A DNA stretch of 64,000 bases from Frankiales bacterium (GTDB taxonomy: Bacteria; Actinomycetota; Actinomycetes; Mycobacteriales; SCTD01): the NCBI GenBank assembly GCA_025465465.1, contig JAODND010000020.1, positions 1 through 64,000 of the forward strand. Direction: 5' to 3'. The notes beneath the pieces are model-generated. The model was not told the origin of the DNA, made no database searches, and saw only the letters and a program-made list of their open reading frames with translations. Both the position numbers and the translations under genes were made by a program. Positions 29,286 through 37,922 of the stretch are shown one piece after another. Every line of letters begins with the position of its first letter. Positions within the stretch are counted from its first letter, which is position 1.

Positions 29286-30209
29286 GTGACAAACAGCGCC
29301 GCCCTGATCGCCGAGGCGCGCACCCACCTCGGAGGCCCACCCGGGCCGCTGCGCGTGGGTCGCGACCCCGTCAACCTGCCGATGGTCCACCACTGGTGCC
29401 AGGCTCTCGACGACCAGAACCAGGCCTACCTGGACGAGGAGTTCGCCGCCGAGACGCGCGGCCATCTCATCGCCCCGCCCGGGATGCTGCAGACCTGGAC
29501 GATGGACGCCCCGCGCGGCGCCGAACTCATGGGCTCCAACGACCACGTCAACCGGCTGCTCGACGAGGCCGGCTACACCAGCGTCGTCGCGGTCAACTAC
29601 GAGCACGAGTACGTCCGTGAGCTCCAGCACGGCGAGCGGATCAGCGTCCGGTCGTCGGCCGAGGACCTGAGCGAGGAGAAGAAGACGGGGCTCGGCCTCG
29701 GCTACTTCACGACCGTCAAGCACGAGTACCTCACTGACGACGGTGAGGTCATCGGCATCGGCCGGATGCGGCTGCTGAAGTTCAAGCCCCCGGCTGCGGC
29801 GCCGGAGGTCGGCGCCCGCCCGACGCCCGCCATCGGCAGGGACAACCAGTTCTTCTGGGACGGCGTCCAGGCCGGCGAGCTCCGCATCGGCAGCTGCAAC
29901 GCCTGCCAGACCCTGCACCACCCGCCCCAGCCGATCTGCCGCGCGTGCGGCTCGACCGACATGGGCCACACGGTCAGCACGGGCAAGGGCGTGGTCTACA
30001 GCCACGTCACGCACCACTACCCGAAGCTGCAGGGCGTCGAGCTGCCACACACGGTGCTGCTCGTCGAGCTCGAGGAGGGCGTGCGGCTGGTCTCCGAGTG
30101 GGCGACCGCGGCGAAGCCCGAGACGACCTACGTCGGCCAGCAGGTCCAGGTCTCGTTCACCCCCGTCCCCGGCGGCGAGCTCCGCCCGACCTTCACGGCG
30201 GTGTCATGA
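29286..30209 (+). CDS. chsH2: Steroid enoyl-CoA hydratase subunit fused to a DUF35 domain (ChsH2)
   Basis: A two-domain protein of 307 residues. The N-terminal part (about 1-168) is a MaoC/FAS1-like hotdog domain. The C-terminal part is DUF35 with a zinc ribbon (Cys204, Cys207, Cys218, Cys221) and an OB fold. In mycobacteria ChsH2 pairs with ChsH1 to hydrate the 3-carbon side-chain enoyl-CoA, and its DUF35 domain binds the aldolase Ltp2. The three genes are here in that same order with ATGA and GTGA overlaps. Confidence 0.93.
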   Translation: MTNSAALIAEARTHLGGPPGPLRVGRDPVNLPMVHHWCQALDDQNQAYLDEEFAAETRGHLIAPPGMLQTWTMDAPRGAELMGSNDHVNRLLDEAGYTSVVAVNYEHEYVRELQHGERISVRSSAEDLSEEKKTGLGLGYFTTVKHEYLTDDGEVIGIGRMRLLKFKPPAAAPEVGARPTPAIGRDNQFFWDGVQAGELRIGSCNACQTLHHPPQPICRACGSTDMGHTVSTGKGVVYSHVTHHYPKLQGVELPHTVLLVELEEGVRLVSEWATAAKPETTYVGQQVQVSFTPVPGGELRPTFTAVS

Positions 30210-30592
30210 CCAGCGTCGGCACCCAGCTGCCCGAGGTCAGGATCGACGCGAGCGTCCGCAACATCGTCGCCACCGCGATCGCCAGCCGTGACTACCAGGA
30301 CGTGCACCACGACGTCGCGACCGCTCAGGTCAAGGGCAGCAAGACGATCTTCACCAACATCCTCACGAGCAACGGCTACGTCCTGCGCTACGTCACCGAC
30401 TTCTTCGGCCCGCTGTCGGTCATCAAGACCTCGAAGCTCCGGCTCGGCGTCCCCAACTACGCGGGTGAGGTCATGACGATGCGCGGGACGGTCACGGGCG
30501 TCGACGGAACCCTCGTCACGCTGGACGTGAAGGGCTCCAACTCCCTCGGTGACCACGTCATCGCGACGGTCACCCTGGAGGTACCCCAGTGA
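30206..30592 (+). CDS. chsH1: Steroid enoyl-CoA hydratase subunit ChsH1
   Basis: Single hotdog-fold protein of 128 residues, the partner of ChsH2 that brings the catalytic residues. The R-hydratase-type D-x4-H pattern is at Asp29 and His34 in SRDYQDVHHD. The length agrees with mycobacterial ChsH1 (about 129). It overlaps chsH2 by four bases and ltp2 overlaps its stop by four, so subunits are made in step. Confidence 0.92.
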   Translation: MTSVGTQLPEVRIDASVRNIVATAIASRDYQDVHHDVATAQVKGSKTIFTNILTSNGYVLRYVTDFFGPLSVIKTSKLRLGVPNYAGEVMTMRGTVTGVDGTLVTLDVKGSNSLGDHVIATVTLEVPQ

Positions 30593-31761
30593 GTCGCTCC
30601 TTCGCGCGTCAGGTCGCGATCGCCGGCATCGGAGCGACCGAGTTCTCCAAGGACTCAGGGCGTTCCGAGCTCCAGCTCGCCGGCGAGGCGGTCCTCCTCG
30701 CGGTCAAGGACGCCGGGCTCGAGCCGGCCGACGTCGACGGCCTCACGACCTTCACGATGGAGACCAACTCCGAGATCGAGGTCGCCAAGACCGCCGGGCT
30801 CGGGGACCTGACGTTCTTCTCCAAGATCGGGTACGGCGGTGGCGCGGCCTGCGCGACGGTGCAGCAGGCCGCGATCGCCGTCGCGACAGGCGTTGCGGAC
30901 ACGGTGGTCTGCTACCGCGCGTTCAACGAGCGCTCCGGGCACCGCTTCGGGTCCGGAGCGCACCGCGGCGAGCCGACGTCCGAGGGGATCGCGATGGGTT
31001 GGGTGTCGAGCTTCGGCCTCATGACCCCGGCCTCCTGGGTGGCGATGTTCGCGCAGCGGTACATGCACGAGTACGGCGCCACGTCGGCCGACTTCGGGCT
31101 GGTGTCGGTCGCCGACCGCAAGCACGCGGCGACCAACCCGAAGGCCTGGTTCTACCAGCAGCCGATCACGCTGGAGGACCACCAGAACAGCCGTTGGATC
31201 GTCGAGCCGCTGCACCTGCTCGACTGCTGCCAGGAGACGGACGGCGGCCAGGCCCTCGTCGTCACGACGGTGGAGCGCGCCCGCGACCTGCCCAACCCGG
31301 TGGCTGTCGTGAGCGGTGCCGCCCAGGGCTCAGCCCAGGGCCAGCAGTCGATGGTCAGCTACTACCGCGACGACATCGCCGGCCTTCCGGAGATGGGGCT
31401 CGTCGCCAAGCAGCTCTGGGCACAGTCCGGCCTCGGGCCCGACGACATCCAGACCGCTGTCGTCTACGACCACTTCACCCCGTTCGTCCTGCAGCAGCTG
31501 GAGGAGTTCGGCTTCTGCAAACGCGGGGAGGCCAAGGACTTCATCTCCGGCGGCAACATCGAGCTCGGCGGTGGCTTGCCCATCAACACGCACGGCGGCC
31601 AGCTCGGTGAGGCCTACCTGCACGGCATGAACGGCATCGCCGAGGGCGTCCGGCAGATTCGACGTACCAGTGTCAACCAGGTGCCTGACGTGGAGAACGT
31701 CCTCGTCACGGCAGGCACCGGTGTGCCCACCAGCGGGTGCATCCTCTCGATCGACCAGTAG
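30589..31761 (+). CDS. ltp2: Thiolase-fold steroid aldolase Ltp2
   Basis: Lipid-transfer-protein-type thiolase of 390 residues that makes a retro-aldol cut of the 17-hydroxy side-chain CoA, giving the C17 ketone and propionyl-CoA. SKIGYGGGAACATVQQAA takes the place of the thiolase Cys loop. VYDHFTPFVLQQLEEFGFC, INTHGGQLGEAYLHG and a C-terminal GTGVPTSG are its landmarks. It requires the DUF35 domain of ChsH2, the next-but-one gene upstream. It starts with GTG 30589. Confidence 0.92.
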   Translation: MSRSFARQVAIAGIGATEFSKDSGRSELQLAGEAVLLAVKDAGLEPADVDGLTTFTMETNSEIEVAKTAGLGDLTFFSKIGYGGGAACATVQQAAIAVATGVADTVVCYRAFNERSGHRFGSGAHRGEPTSEGIAMGWVSSFGLMTPASWVAMFAQRYMHEYGATSADFGLVSVADRKHAATNPKAWFYQQPITLEDHQNSRWIVEPLHLLDCCQETDGGQALVVTTVERARDLPNPVAVVSGAAQGSAQGQQSMVSYYRDDIAGLPEMGLVAKQLWAQSGLGPDDIQTAVVYDHFTPFVLQQLEEFGFCKRGEAKDFISGGNIELGGGLPINTHGGQLGEAYLHGMNGIAEGVRQIRRTSVNQVPDVENVLVTAGTGVPTSGCILSIDQ

Positions 31762-31771
31762 GGATCCGGCC

Positions 31772-32890
31772 ATGCGCACCGACCTGTCCGACTCGTTCGG
31801 CATCGACTTCGCCCTGTTTGCCTTCAACTACCAGCCCGACGTCGTCATCGAGGTCTGCAAGGCGGGTGGTCTCGGAGTCCTGGGGGCTGTCCGCTTCACG
31901 CCGGCGGAGCTGAAGGAGGCCCTCGTCTACATCGAGGCCAACATCGGCGGCCGTCCCTACGGCGTCGACGTCGTCATGCCCGCGAAGACGGAGGCCGTCG
32001 CCGGCATGGAGGTCGGCGAGATGCACACGATGCTCGAGAAGATGATCCCTCAGGAGCACAGGGACTTCGTGGAGTCGGTCCTCGACAAGTACGACGTGCC
32101 GAAGCTGCCGGAGGGCGAGCACACTGGGCGCGACCTGCTGTCGTGGAACGACACCGAGGCTCGCGAGCAGGTCTCGATCTCGCTCGAGAGGCCCGACGTC
32201 AAGCTCATCGTCAATGCGCTCGGCCCGCCGCCGAAGGACGTCGTCGAGCAGGCCCACCAGGCGGGCGCCCGGGTCGCCGCTCTCACGGGCCGCAAGGACC
32301 ACGCGCTGAAGCAGGTCGCCAACGACGTCGACATCATCGTGGCGCAGGGCACCGAGGCCGGCGGCCACAGCGGCGAGATCGCGACCATGGTCCTCGTCCC
32401 CGAGGTCGTCGACGCGGTGGGGGACAGGCCGGTGCTGGCCGCGGGCGGGATCGGCAGCGGCCGCCAGGTCGCCGCGGCACTGGCGCTCGGTGCACAGGGC
32501 GTCTGGACCGGTTCGATGTGGCTCAACACGGTCGAGTGCCACCAGAGCGACATCATGTACAAGAAGTTCCACGAGGCGGGGTCGCAGGACGCCGTGCGCT
32601 CGCGCGCCTACACCGGCAAGCCGGCCCGTCAGCTGCGGACCGAGTGGACCGACGCGTGGGACGACCCCAGCACCCCCGCGCCGCTCGGCATGCCCCTGCA
32701 GTTCATGCTCTGCGCCGAGGCGCAGGACCGGATCCGACTGGCCGGCAAGGAGGAGCTGATGGGTACCCCCATCGGCCAGCTGGTGGGATCGTTCAGCCAG
32801 GTCCGCACCGTGGCCGAGGTCATCACCACCCTGCTCGCCGACTACGAACGTGCCGTCGCCAACCTGCCCCGTCTTTCCTCGCACGTCTGA
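31772..32890 (+). CDS. FMN-dependent nitronate monooxygenase / 2-nitropropane dioxygenase-like oxidoreductase
   Basis: A TIM-barrel flavoprotein of 372 residues. AQGTEAGGHSGE is the phosphate/FMN loop with the conserved HSG. VLAAGGIGSGRQVAAALALGAQGVWTGSMW is the standard C-terminal flavin site. The class includes nitronate monooxygenases, enoyl reductases and IpdC of sterol ring degradation; this one is not close to IpdC by eye. It lies between ltp2 and the P450 gene in one operon, with an unknown reaction. Confidence 0.82.
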   Translation: MRTDLSDSFGIDFALFAFNYQPDVVIEVCKAGGLGVLGAVRFTPAELKEALVYIEANIGGRPYGVDVVMPAKTEAVAGMEVGEMHTMLEKMIPQEHRDFVESVLDKYDVPKLPEGEHTGRDLLSWNDTEAREQVSISLERPDVKLIVNALGPPPKDVVEQAHQAGARVAALTGRKDHALKQVANDVDIIVAQGTEAGGHSGEIATMVLVPEVVDAVGDRPVLAAGGIGSGRQVAAALALGAQGVWTGSMWLNTVECHQSDIMYKKFHEAGSQDAVRSRAYTGKPARQLRTEWTDAWDDPSTPAPLGMPLQFMLCAEAQDRIRLAGKEELMGTPIGQLVGSFSQVRTVAEVITTLLADYERAVANLPRLSSHV

Positions 32891-32904
32891 TCGGAGAACT
32901 GACC

Positions 32905-34158
32905 ATGACCGCACCCGTGAAGAGCGATGCGAAGCGCTGCCCCGTCAACATCGACCTCCTCGACCCGGACACCTTCGAGAACGGCGTACCGCTCGACAAG
33001 TTCGCCACGATGCGCGCCGAGGCGCCGGTGTTCTGGCACGACCAGCCGGACGGGTACGGCGGCGGCTTCTGGGTCGTGACCCGGCACGCCGACGTCATGG
33101 AGGTGTCGCGGACGCCGGAGGTCTTCTCCTCGTGGGAGCGCGGCGCGCTGCTGCTCACGCGCGCCGAGGACGAGGAGGCGCAGCTGGAGATGACCCGCAT
33201 GCTGATGCTGAACATGGACCCGCCGGAGCACAGCGACTACCGCAACATCGTGCAGCGTGCGTTCACGCCCCGGACGATCCGCAACCTCGAGCCGCGGCTC
33301 GAGAGCCTGGCCAACGAGATCATCGACCGGTCCCTCGCGAAGGGGACCGGCAACTTCGTCACGGACATCGCCGCTGAGCTGCCCCTGCTGGCCATCTGCG
33401 AGCTCGTCGGGGTGCCGCCGGAGGACCGAGCCCTCATCTTCGACCTCTCCAACCGGCTCATCGGCGCCGACGACCCCGACTTCGCCGGCTCGCCGGACGA
33501 GGGTCAGCTGGCCATGGGCGAGATGTACATGTATGCCGATGGCATCGCGGAGAAGCGCCGCGAGTGCCCGATGGACGACGTGGCGACCAAGCTGCTGCAG
33601 GCGGAGGTCGACGGGACGGCGCTGGACCAGCAGCAGTTCGACGTGTTCTTCATGCTGCTCATGGTCGCGGGCAACGAGACGACCCGAAACGCCATCAGCC
33701 ACGGCATGCAGGCCTTCTTCGACCACCCCGACCAGTGGGAGCTGTTCAAGAGCAGCCGCCCGCAGGTCCTCGACACCGCCGTCGAGGAGATCATCCGCTG
33801 GGCCACGCCGGTGATGCAGTTCCAGCGCACCGCGCTCAAGGACTACGAGCTCGGCGGCGAGCAGATCAAGGCCGGCGACCGGGTCGCGATCTACTACTCC
33901 GCGGCCAACCGCGACCAGACCGCGCTGGCGGAGCCGGACACGTTCGACATCACGCGCAAGGACAACGAGCACATCGCCTTCGGCGGCGGCGGGCCGCACT
34001 TCTGCCTGGGCGCCAACCTGGCCCGCGCGGAGATCCGCATCATGTTCAACGCCATCGCCGACCGGATGCCCGATATCTCCCGCACCGGCGACGCGCGCTA
34101 CCTCCGGTCGATGTTCATCAACGGCATCAAGGAGATCCCCGTCAGCTACACCGGCTGA
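32905..34158 (+). CDS. cyp125: Cytochrome P450, CYP125-type sterol C26/C27-monooxygenase
   Basis: Oxidises the terminal methyl of the sterol side chain to the acid, the step before CoA activation. 417 residues. The I-helix oxygen motif AGNETT is at 255-260, ExxR at Glu295-Arg298, and the haem loop FGGGGPHFCLG has Cys367. WATPVMQFQRTA and the C-terminal NGIKEIPVSYTG agree with CYP125 as I remember it; CYP142 is the alternative. ATG 32905 follows a GGAG site 14 bases after the previous stop. Confidence 0.88.
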   Translation: MTAPVKSDAKRCPVNIDLLDPDTFENGVPLDKFATMRAEAPVFWHDQPDGYGGGFWVVTRHADVMEVSRTPEVFSSWERGALLLTRAEDEEAQLEMTRMLMLNMDPPEHSDYRNIVQRAFTPRTIRNLEPRLESLANEIIDRSLAKGTGNFVTDIAAELPLLAICELVGVPPEDRALIFDLSNRLIGADDPDFAGSPDEGQLAMGEMYMYADGIAEKRRECPMDDVATKLLQAEVDGTALDQQQFDVFFMLLMVAGNETTRNAISHGMQAFFDHPDQWELFKSSRPQVLDTAVEEIIRWATPVMQFQRTALKDYELGGEQIKAGDRVAIYYSAANRDQTALAEPDTFDITRKDNEHIAFGGGGPHFCLGANLARAEIRIMFNAIADRMPDISRTGDARYLRSMFINGIKEIPVSYTG

Positions 34159-34165
34159 CCCCGTA

Positions 34166-34264
34166 CCCGCCGTTGATCACGGGCGGGTGGGGGGTCCGTT
34201 GATCAACAGGGGGGCGCCCGGGCAACCCTCCGGCATGGCGTACGTCGGATCACCTGTTGATCAC
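34166..34264. repeat. Three GTTGATCA repeats with a hairpin after the P450 gene
   Basis: Copies of GTTGATCA begin at 34172, 34198 and 34256; the middle one is a full palindrome, GTTGATCAAC. The first sits in a small GC-rich hairpin (arms 34166-34171 and 34182-34187). It could be a terminator region or protein-binding repeats. The 207-base gap holds no gene. Confidence 0.45.
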
Positions 34265-34314
34265 GAGGGGCCGGGTCGGAGGTCACTCGTGTGAAACAGG
34301 CCTTGCCACGAAAG

Positions 34315-34328
34315 TGGAACGTGTTCTA
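34315..34328 (+). promoter_or_regulatory. KstR-like operator (perfect) before the CoA ligase operon
   Basis: The sequence tggaacgtgttcta fits TNNAACNNGTTNNA fully. It lies 37 bases before the GTG at 34366. Confidence 0.8.
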
Positions 34329-34365
34329 GCGTCCGCCAGGACGGCATCTCGAGGAGGACTGCGGC

Positions 34366-35919
34366 GTGGCTGAGCTCGGCTTCTGGAACATCGCGCGGCG
34401 CAACCCGGACGTGGTGACGCTCGTCGAGCCGGACGGTACGGAGCACACCGCGGGCGAGCTCCTCGACCACTGCAACCAGGTGGTTCACGCCCTCCGCAGC
34501 TTCGGCATGGAGAAGGGCGACGTCGTCGCGATCCTGATGCCCAACTGCGCCGCGTTCGTCGAGATCATCCTCGCGGTGCAGCAGGCCGGCTTCTACCTCG
34601 TGCCGGTGAACTACCACCTGGTCGGCCCCGAGATCGCCTACATCATCGACGACTCCGAGGCGAAGGCGTTCATCACGCACGAACGCTTCGCCGCCGAGGC
34701 GACGCGCGCCGCCGCGGAGATCGCACTGCCGGCGGAGCGCCGCTTCGCGATCGGCGACGTGCCCGGCTTCCTGCCCTACGAAGAGCTCAAGAGCGGCCAG
34801 CCGACCGACCTGCCCGAGGACCGCGCGACCGGTGCCCTGATGAACTACACGTCGGGCACGACGGGCAAGCCGAAGGGCGTCAAGCGGCCGCTGCCGCCGC
34901 TGGCCCCGGACGACTTCGCCGAGATGGGCACGTTCCTGCACATGCTGTTCAACATCCCGGCGTTCGACGACAACGTGCACCTCACCGTCGCGCCGCTCTA
35001 CCACACGGCCGTCGGCCAGTTCACGTTCAACGCCCTGCACGCCGGGCACCGCATCGTCCTCATGGACAGGTGGACGCCTGAGGGCACCCTCGAGCGGATC
35101 TCGACCTACAAGGTCACGACCAGCCACATGGTCCCGACCATGTTCCATCGGCTGCTGCAGCTGCCCGACGACGTCCGCAACAGCTACGACGTCAGCAGCC
35201 TGCGCACCGTCATCCACTCCGCCGCGCCGTGCCCGGTGCCCACCAAGCACAAGATGCTCGACTGGTGGGGGCCCGTTGTGTGGGAGTACTACGCGGCGAC
35301 CGAGGGCGGCGGCACGACGGCGAGCCCGGAGGACTGGCTGAAAAAGCCCGGCACCGTCGGCAACGCCTGGCCGGGCAGCGAGGTGGTCATCCTCGACGAC
35401 GACGGCAACGACCTGCCGCCGGGGCAGATCGGCACCGTCTGGATGAAGATGGGCGACCGCACCTTCGAATACCACGGCGACAAGGAGAAGACCAAGAAGT
35501 CCTGGAACGACAGGGGCTTCTTCACCGTGGGCGACGCGGGTGAGATGGACTCCGACGGCTACCTGTTCCTCCGTGACCGCAAGGTCGACATGATCATCGC
35601 CGGCGGTGTGAACGTCTACCCGGCCGAGACCGAAGGGGTGCTCCTGCAGCACCCGAAGGTCGGCGACTGCTGCGTCTTCGGCATCCCCGACGACGACGCC
35701 GGCGAGCAGATCAAGGCGGTCGTCCAACCCGCAGAAGGCGTCGCGACCGAGGGTCTGGAGAAGGAGCTCATCGACTTCTGCTTCGAGAACCTCGCGAAGT
35801 TCAAGGTGCCCCGGTCGATCGACTTCGTCGATGACTTCCCCCGCGATCCGAACGGCAAGGTCTACAAGCGCAAGCTCCGCGACCCGTACTGGGCCGGACG
35901 CTCCTCACAGCTCGTCTAG
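34366..35919 (+). CDS. Acyl-CoA synthetase (FadD type)
   Basis: ATP-dependent CoA ligase of 517 residues in the AMP-binding family. MNYTSGTTGKPKGVK is the phosphate loop. YAATEGGG is the adenylate motif, GDAGEMDSDGYLFLRDR the hinge region, and GKVYKRKLRD holds the catalytic Lys. The specific sterol or side-chain acid is unknown, and it is not close to FadD17 or FadD19. GTG 34366 has GAGGAGG upstream. It is first in a long operon with the Ltp3/Ltp4 genes. Confidence 0.9.
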   Translation: MAELGFWNIARRNPDVVTLVEPDGTEHTAGELLDHCNQVVHALRSFGMEKGDVVAILMPNCAAFVEIILAVQQAGFYLVPVNYHLVGPEIAYIIDDSEAKAFITHERFAAEATRAAAEIALPAERRFAIGDVPGFLPYEELKSGQPTDLPEDRATGALMNYTSGTTGKPKGVKRPLPPLAPDDFAEMGTFLHMLFNIPAFDDNVHLTVAPLYHTAVGQFTFNALHAGHRIVLMDRWTPEGTLERISTYKVTTSHMVPTMFHRLLQLPDDVRNSYDVSSLRTVIHSAAPCPVPTKHKMLDWWGPVVWEYYAATEGGGTTASPEDWLKKPGTVGNAWPGSEVVILDDDGNDLPPGQIGTVWMKMGDRTFEYHGDKEKTKKSWNDRGFFTVGDAGEMDSDGYLFLRDRKVDMIIAGGVNVYPAETEGVLLQHPKVGDCCVFGIPDDDAGEQIKAVVQPAEGVATEGLEKELIDFCFENLAKFKVPRSIDFVDDFPRDPNGKVYKRKLRDPYWAGRSSQLV

Positions 35920-35929
35920 GAGATCCCCT

Positions 35930-36373
35930 TTGTCTGACGTCCTGTCCGCTCCGCATGTCATGGAGTTCCCCTACACCCGGTCGACCGGGCCTGTCGTGGG
36001 GGCGTTCCTGACCGGTCTGCGTGACCAGAAGGTGCTGGCCTACCACAGCTCGGACGGCACAGTCGTCTGCCCGCCGCCGGAGTACGACGCGCACACGGTC
36101 GCGCCGGTCGAGGCTGCGAAGCTCATCGAGGTGGCCTCGGAGGGGGTCGTCACGAGCTGGTCCTGGAACCCGGCTCCCCGCGACGGCAACCCCTTTGACC
36201 GGCCGTTCGCGTGGGCGTTGGTGAAGCTCGACGGTGCGGACACCAGCATGCTGCACGCCCTCGACGCCGAGCGGGGCGCGATCGAGACCGGGATGCGGGT
36301 CCGCATCCGCTGGGCTGCGGAGCGCGTCGGCTTCATCAACGACATCGCCTGCTTCGAGCCGGCGGGGGGCTGA
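35930..36373 (+). CDS. OB-fold protein, N-terminal half of an Rv3521-like protein
   Basis: A protein of 147 residues without a zinc ribbon. TGPVVGAFLTGLRDQKVLA then VCPPPEYD and PFAWALVKLDGAD match the N-terminal half of mycobacterial Rv3521 as I remember it; the next gene matches the C-terminal half. TTG 35930 is chosen because an AGGAG site lies 8 bases upstream. DUF35/OB proteins are partners of thiolase-fold aldolases, so it likely works with Ltp3 or Ltp4 downstream. Confidence 0.8.
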   Translation: MSDVLSAPHVMEFPYTRSTGPVVGAFLTGLRDQKVLAYHSSDGTVVCPPPEYDAHTVAPVEAAKLIEVASEGVVTSWSWNPAPRDGNPFDRPFAWALVKLDGADTSMLHALDAERGAIETGMRVRIRWAAERVGFINDIACFEPAGG

Positions 36374-36374
36374 C

Positions 36375-36863
36375 ATGAGCGAGCCCGTCACCGGCATCAC
36401 CACGCCGATCCGGATGGAGTACCGCTACACCCCGGGTCGTACGACGAGCGACTTCCTCAAGGCCATGAAGGGCGGCCGCATGGAGGGGCGGCGCTGCCCG
36501 TCCTGCCGCAAGGTCTACTTCCCGGCACGCGGCGGCTGCTCCATGTGCGGCCGCGAGTTCGCCGAGACCGTCCCCATCAAGGAGACCGGCACCCTCGCGA
36601 CGTTTGCGGTCGTGAACGTGAACTTCGCCAACCGCGTCATCGACCTGCCCTATGTGACGGCGGAGGTCGTCTTCGACGGCGCCGACACCACCACGATGGT
36701 GCTGCTCCGGGGCGTCTCCCCGGAGGAGGTGCGCATGGGCATGCGTGTGAAGGCGCACTGGATCCCGAAAGAGGAGTGGGACTACAGCCTTGCCAACATC
36801 GACTACGTCGAGCCGATCGACGAGCCCGACGCCGAATACGACTCGTACAAGGACCTGGTGTAG
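36375..36863 (+). CDS. DUF35 zinc-ribbon/OB-fold protein, partner of Ltp3/Ltp4
   Basis: A protein of 162 residues. CPSC and CSMC (near residues 42-60) form a zinc ribbon, followed by an OB fold with VRMGMRVKAHW and the C-terminal PDAEYDSYKDLV. Such domains bind and activate thiolase-fold aldolases, as in ChsH2-Ltp2. It starts one base after the previous gene and is followed three bases later by the Ltp4-like gene. In mycobacteria this and the preceding protein appear as one polypeptide. Confidence 0.85.
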   Translation: MSEPVTGITTPIRMEYRYTPGRTTSDFLKAMKGGRMEGRRCPSCRKVYFPARGGCSMCGREFAETVPIKETGTLATFAVVNVNFANRVIDLPYVTAEVVFDGADTTTMVLLRGVSPEEVRMGMRVKAHWIPKEEWDYSLANIDYVEPIDEPDAEYDSYKDLV

Positions 36864-36866
36864 CTG

Positions 36867-37922
36867 ATGCGTGACGTCGCCATCGTGAGCTTTGCGCAGC
36901 ACAGCCAGCGCCGCGAGGACACCCGCAACGAGGTCGAGATGCTCATCCCGGTGATCCGGGAGGCCCTCGAACCCATCGGGCTCACCTCGCAGGACATGGG
37001 GTTCACCGTGTCCGGTTCGACCGACTACCTGGCAGGCCAGGCGTTCGCGTTCGTCCAGGCACTCGACGCCGTAGGCCCCTGGCCGCCGATCTCGGAGTCG
37101 CACGTCGAGATGGACGGTGCCTTCGCGCTCTACGAGGCCTGGGTCCGGTTGCAGTCCGGGGACATCGACACCGCCCTCGTCTACTCGTTCGGCAAGAGCT
37201 CGCCGGGGGATGTGGCGCGGGTGCTCGCCCTGCAGCTCGAGCCCTACCTGCTCGGCCCGCTCTGGCCGGACGCCGTGAGCCTCGCCGCCTTGCAGGCCCG
37301 GGCCCTGCTCGACTCCGGCAAGGCCACCGAGAAGGACCTCGCCCGCGTCGTGTCGCGGAGCCGCAAGAACGCGCAGGCCAACCCCTACGCGCAGCTGAAG
37401 GGCGACATCGACGAGGCCGCTCTGCTGGACGAGCCGTTGTATGCGGACCCGCTGCGCAAGCACGACGTGCCGCCGGTCAGCGACGGTGCCGCGGTCCTCA
37501 TCCTCGCGGCCGGCGACCGGGCCCGTGAGCTGAGCAGCAACCCGGTGTGGATCCGGGGCATCGACCACCGCATCGACATCCAGTCGCCCGGCTCCCGTGA
37601 TCTCACGGTCAGCCCGTCGACGACGCTGGCCGCCAAGAAGGCAGGTGTGCCGAAGGACCCGGACATCGCGGAGCTGCACGCGCCGTTCAGCTCGCAGGAG
37701 CTCATCCTCATCGAGGCACTCGGCCTCGACGAGACGCGGACGAGCATCAACCCGTCGGGCGGTGCGCTCGCCGCCAACGCCGTGATGGTGGCCGGTCTGC
37801 AGCGCTTCGGCGAGGCGTTCAACCGCATCAACAAAGGCGACGCAAGGAATGCCGTCGTGCACGCGACCAGCGGTCCGTGCCTGCAGCAGAACCTGGTCGC
37901 CGTCCTGGAAGGCAGCAACTGA
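36867..37922 (+). CDS. ltp4: Thiolase-fold lipid-transfer protein, Ltp4-like
   Basis: Thiolase-superfamily protein of 351 residues. It keeps the N-terminal MRDVAIVSFAQ strand and the central VSRSRKNAQANPYAQLKG segment, but the usual Cys loop is absent (EMDGAFALYEAWV instead), so a classical Claisen thiolase reaction is unlikely. With Ltp3 it is proposed to form an aldolase for C24-branched phytosterol side chains. ATG overlaps the ltp3 start region by one base at its 3' end. Confidence 0.83.
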   Translation: MRDVAIVSFAQHSQRREDTRNEVEMLIPVIREALEPIGLTSQDMGFTVSGSTDYLAGQAFAFVQALDAVGPWPPISESHVEMDGAFALYEAWVRLQSGDIDTALVYSFGKSSPGDVARVLALQLEPYLLGPLWPDAVSLAALQARALLDSGKATEKDLARVVSRSRKNAQANPYAQLKGDIDEAALLDEPLYADPLRKHDVPPVSDGAAVLILAAGDRARELSSNPVWIRGIDHRIDIQSPGSRDLTVSPSTTLAAKKAGVPKDPDIAELHAPFSSQELILIEALGLDETRTSINPSGGALAANAVMVAGLQRFGEAFNRINKGDARNAVVHATSGPCLQQNLVAVLEGSN

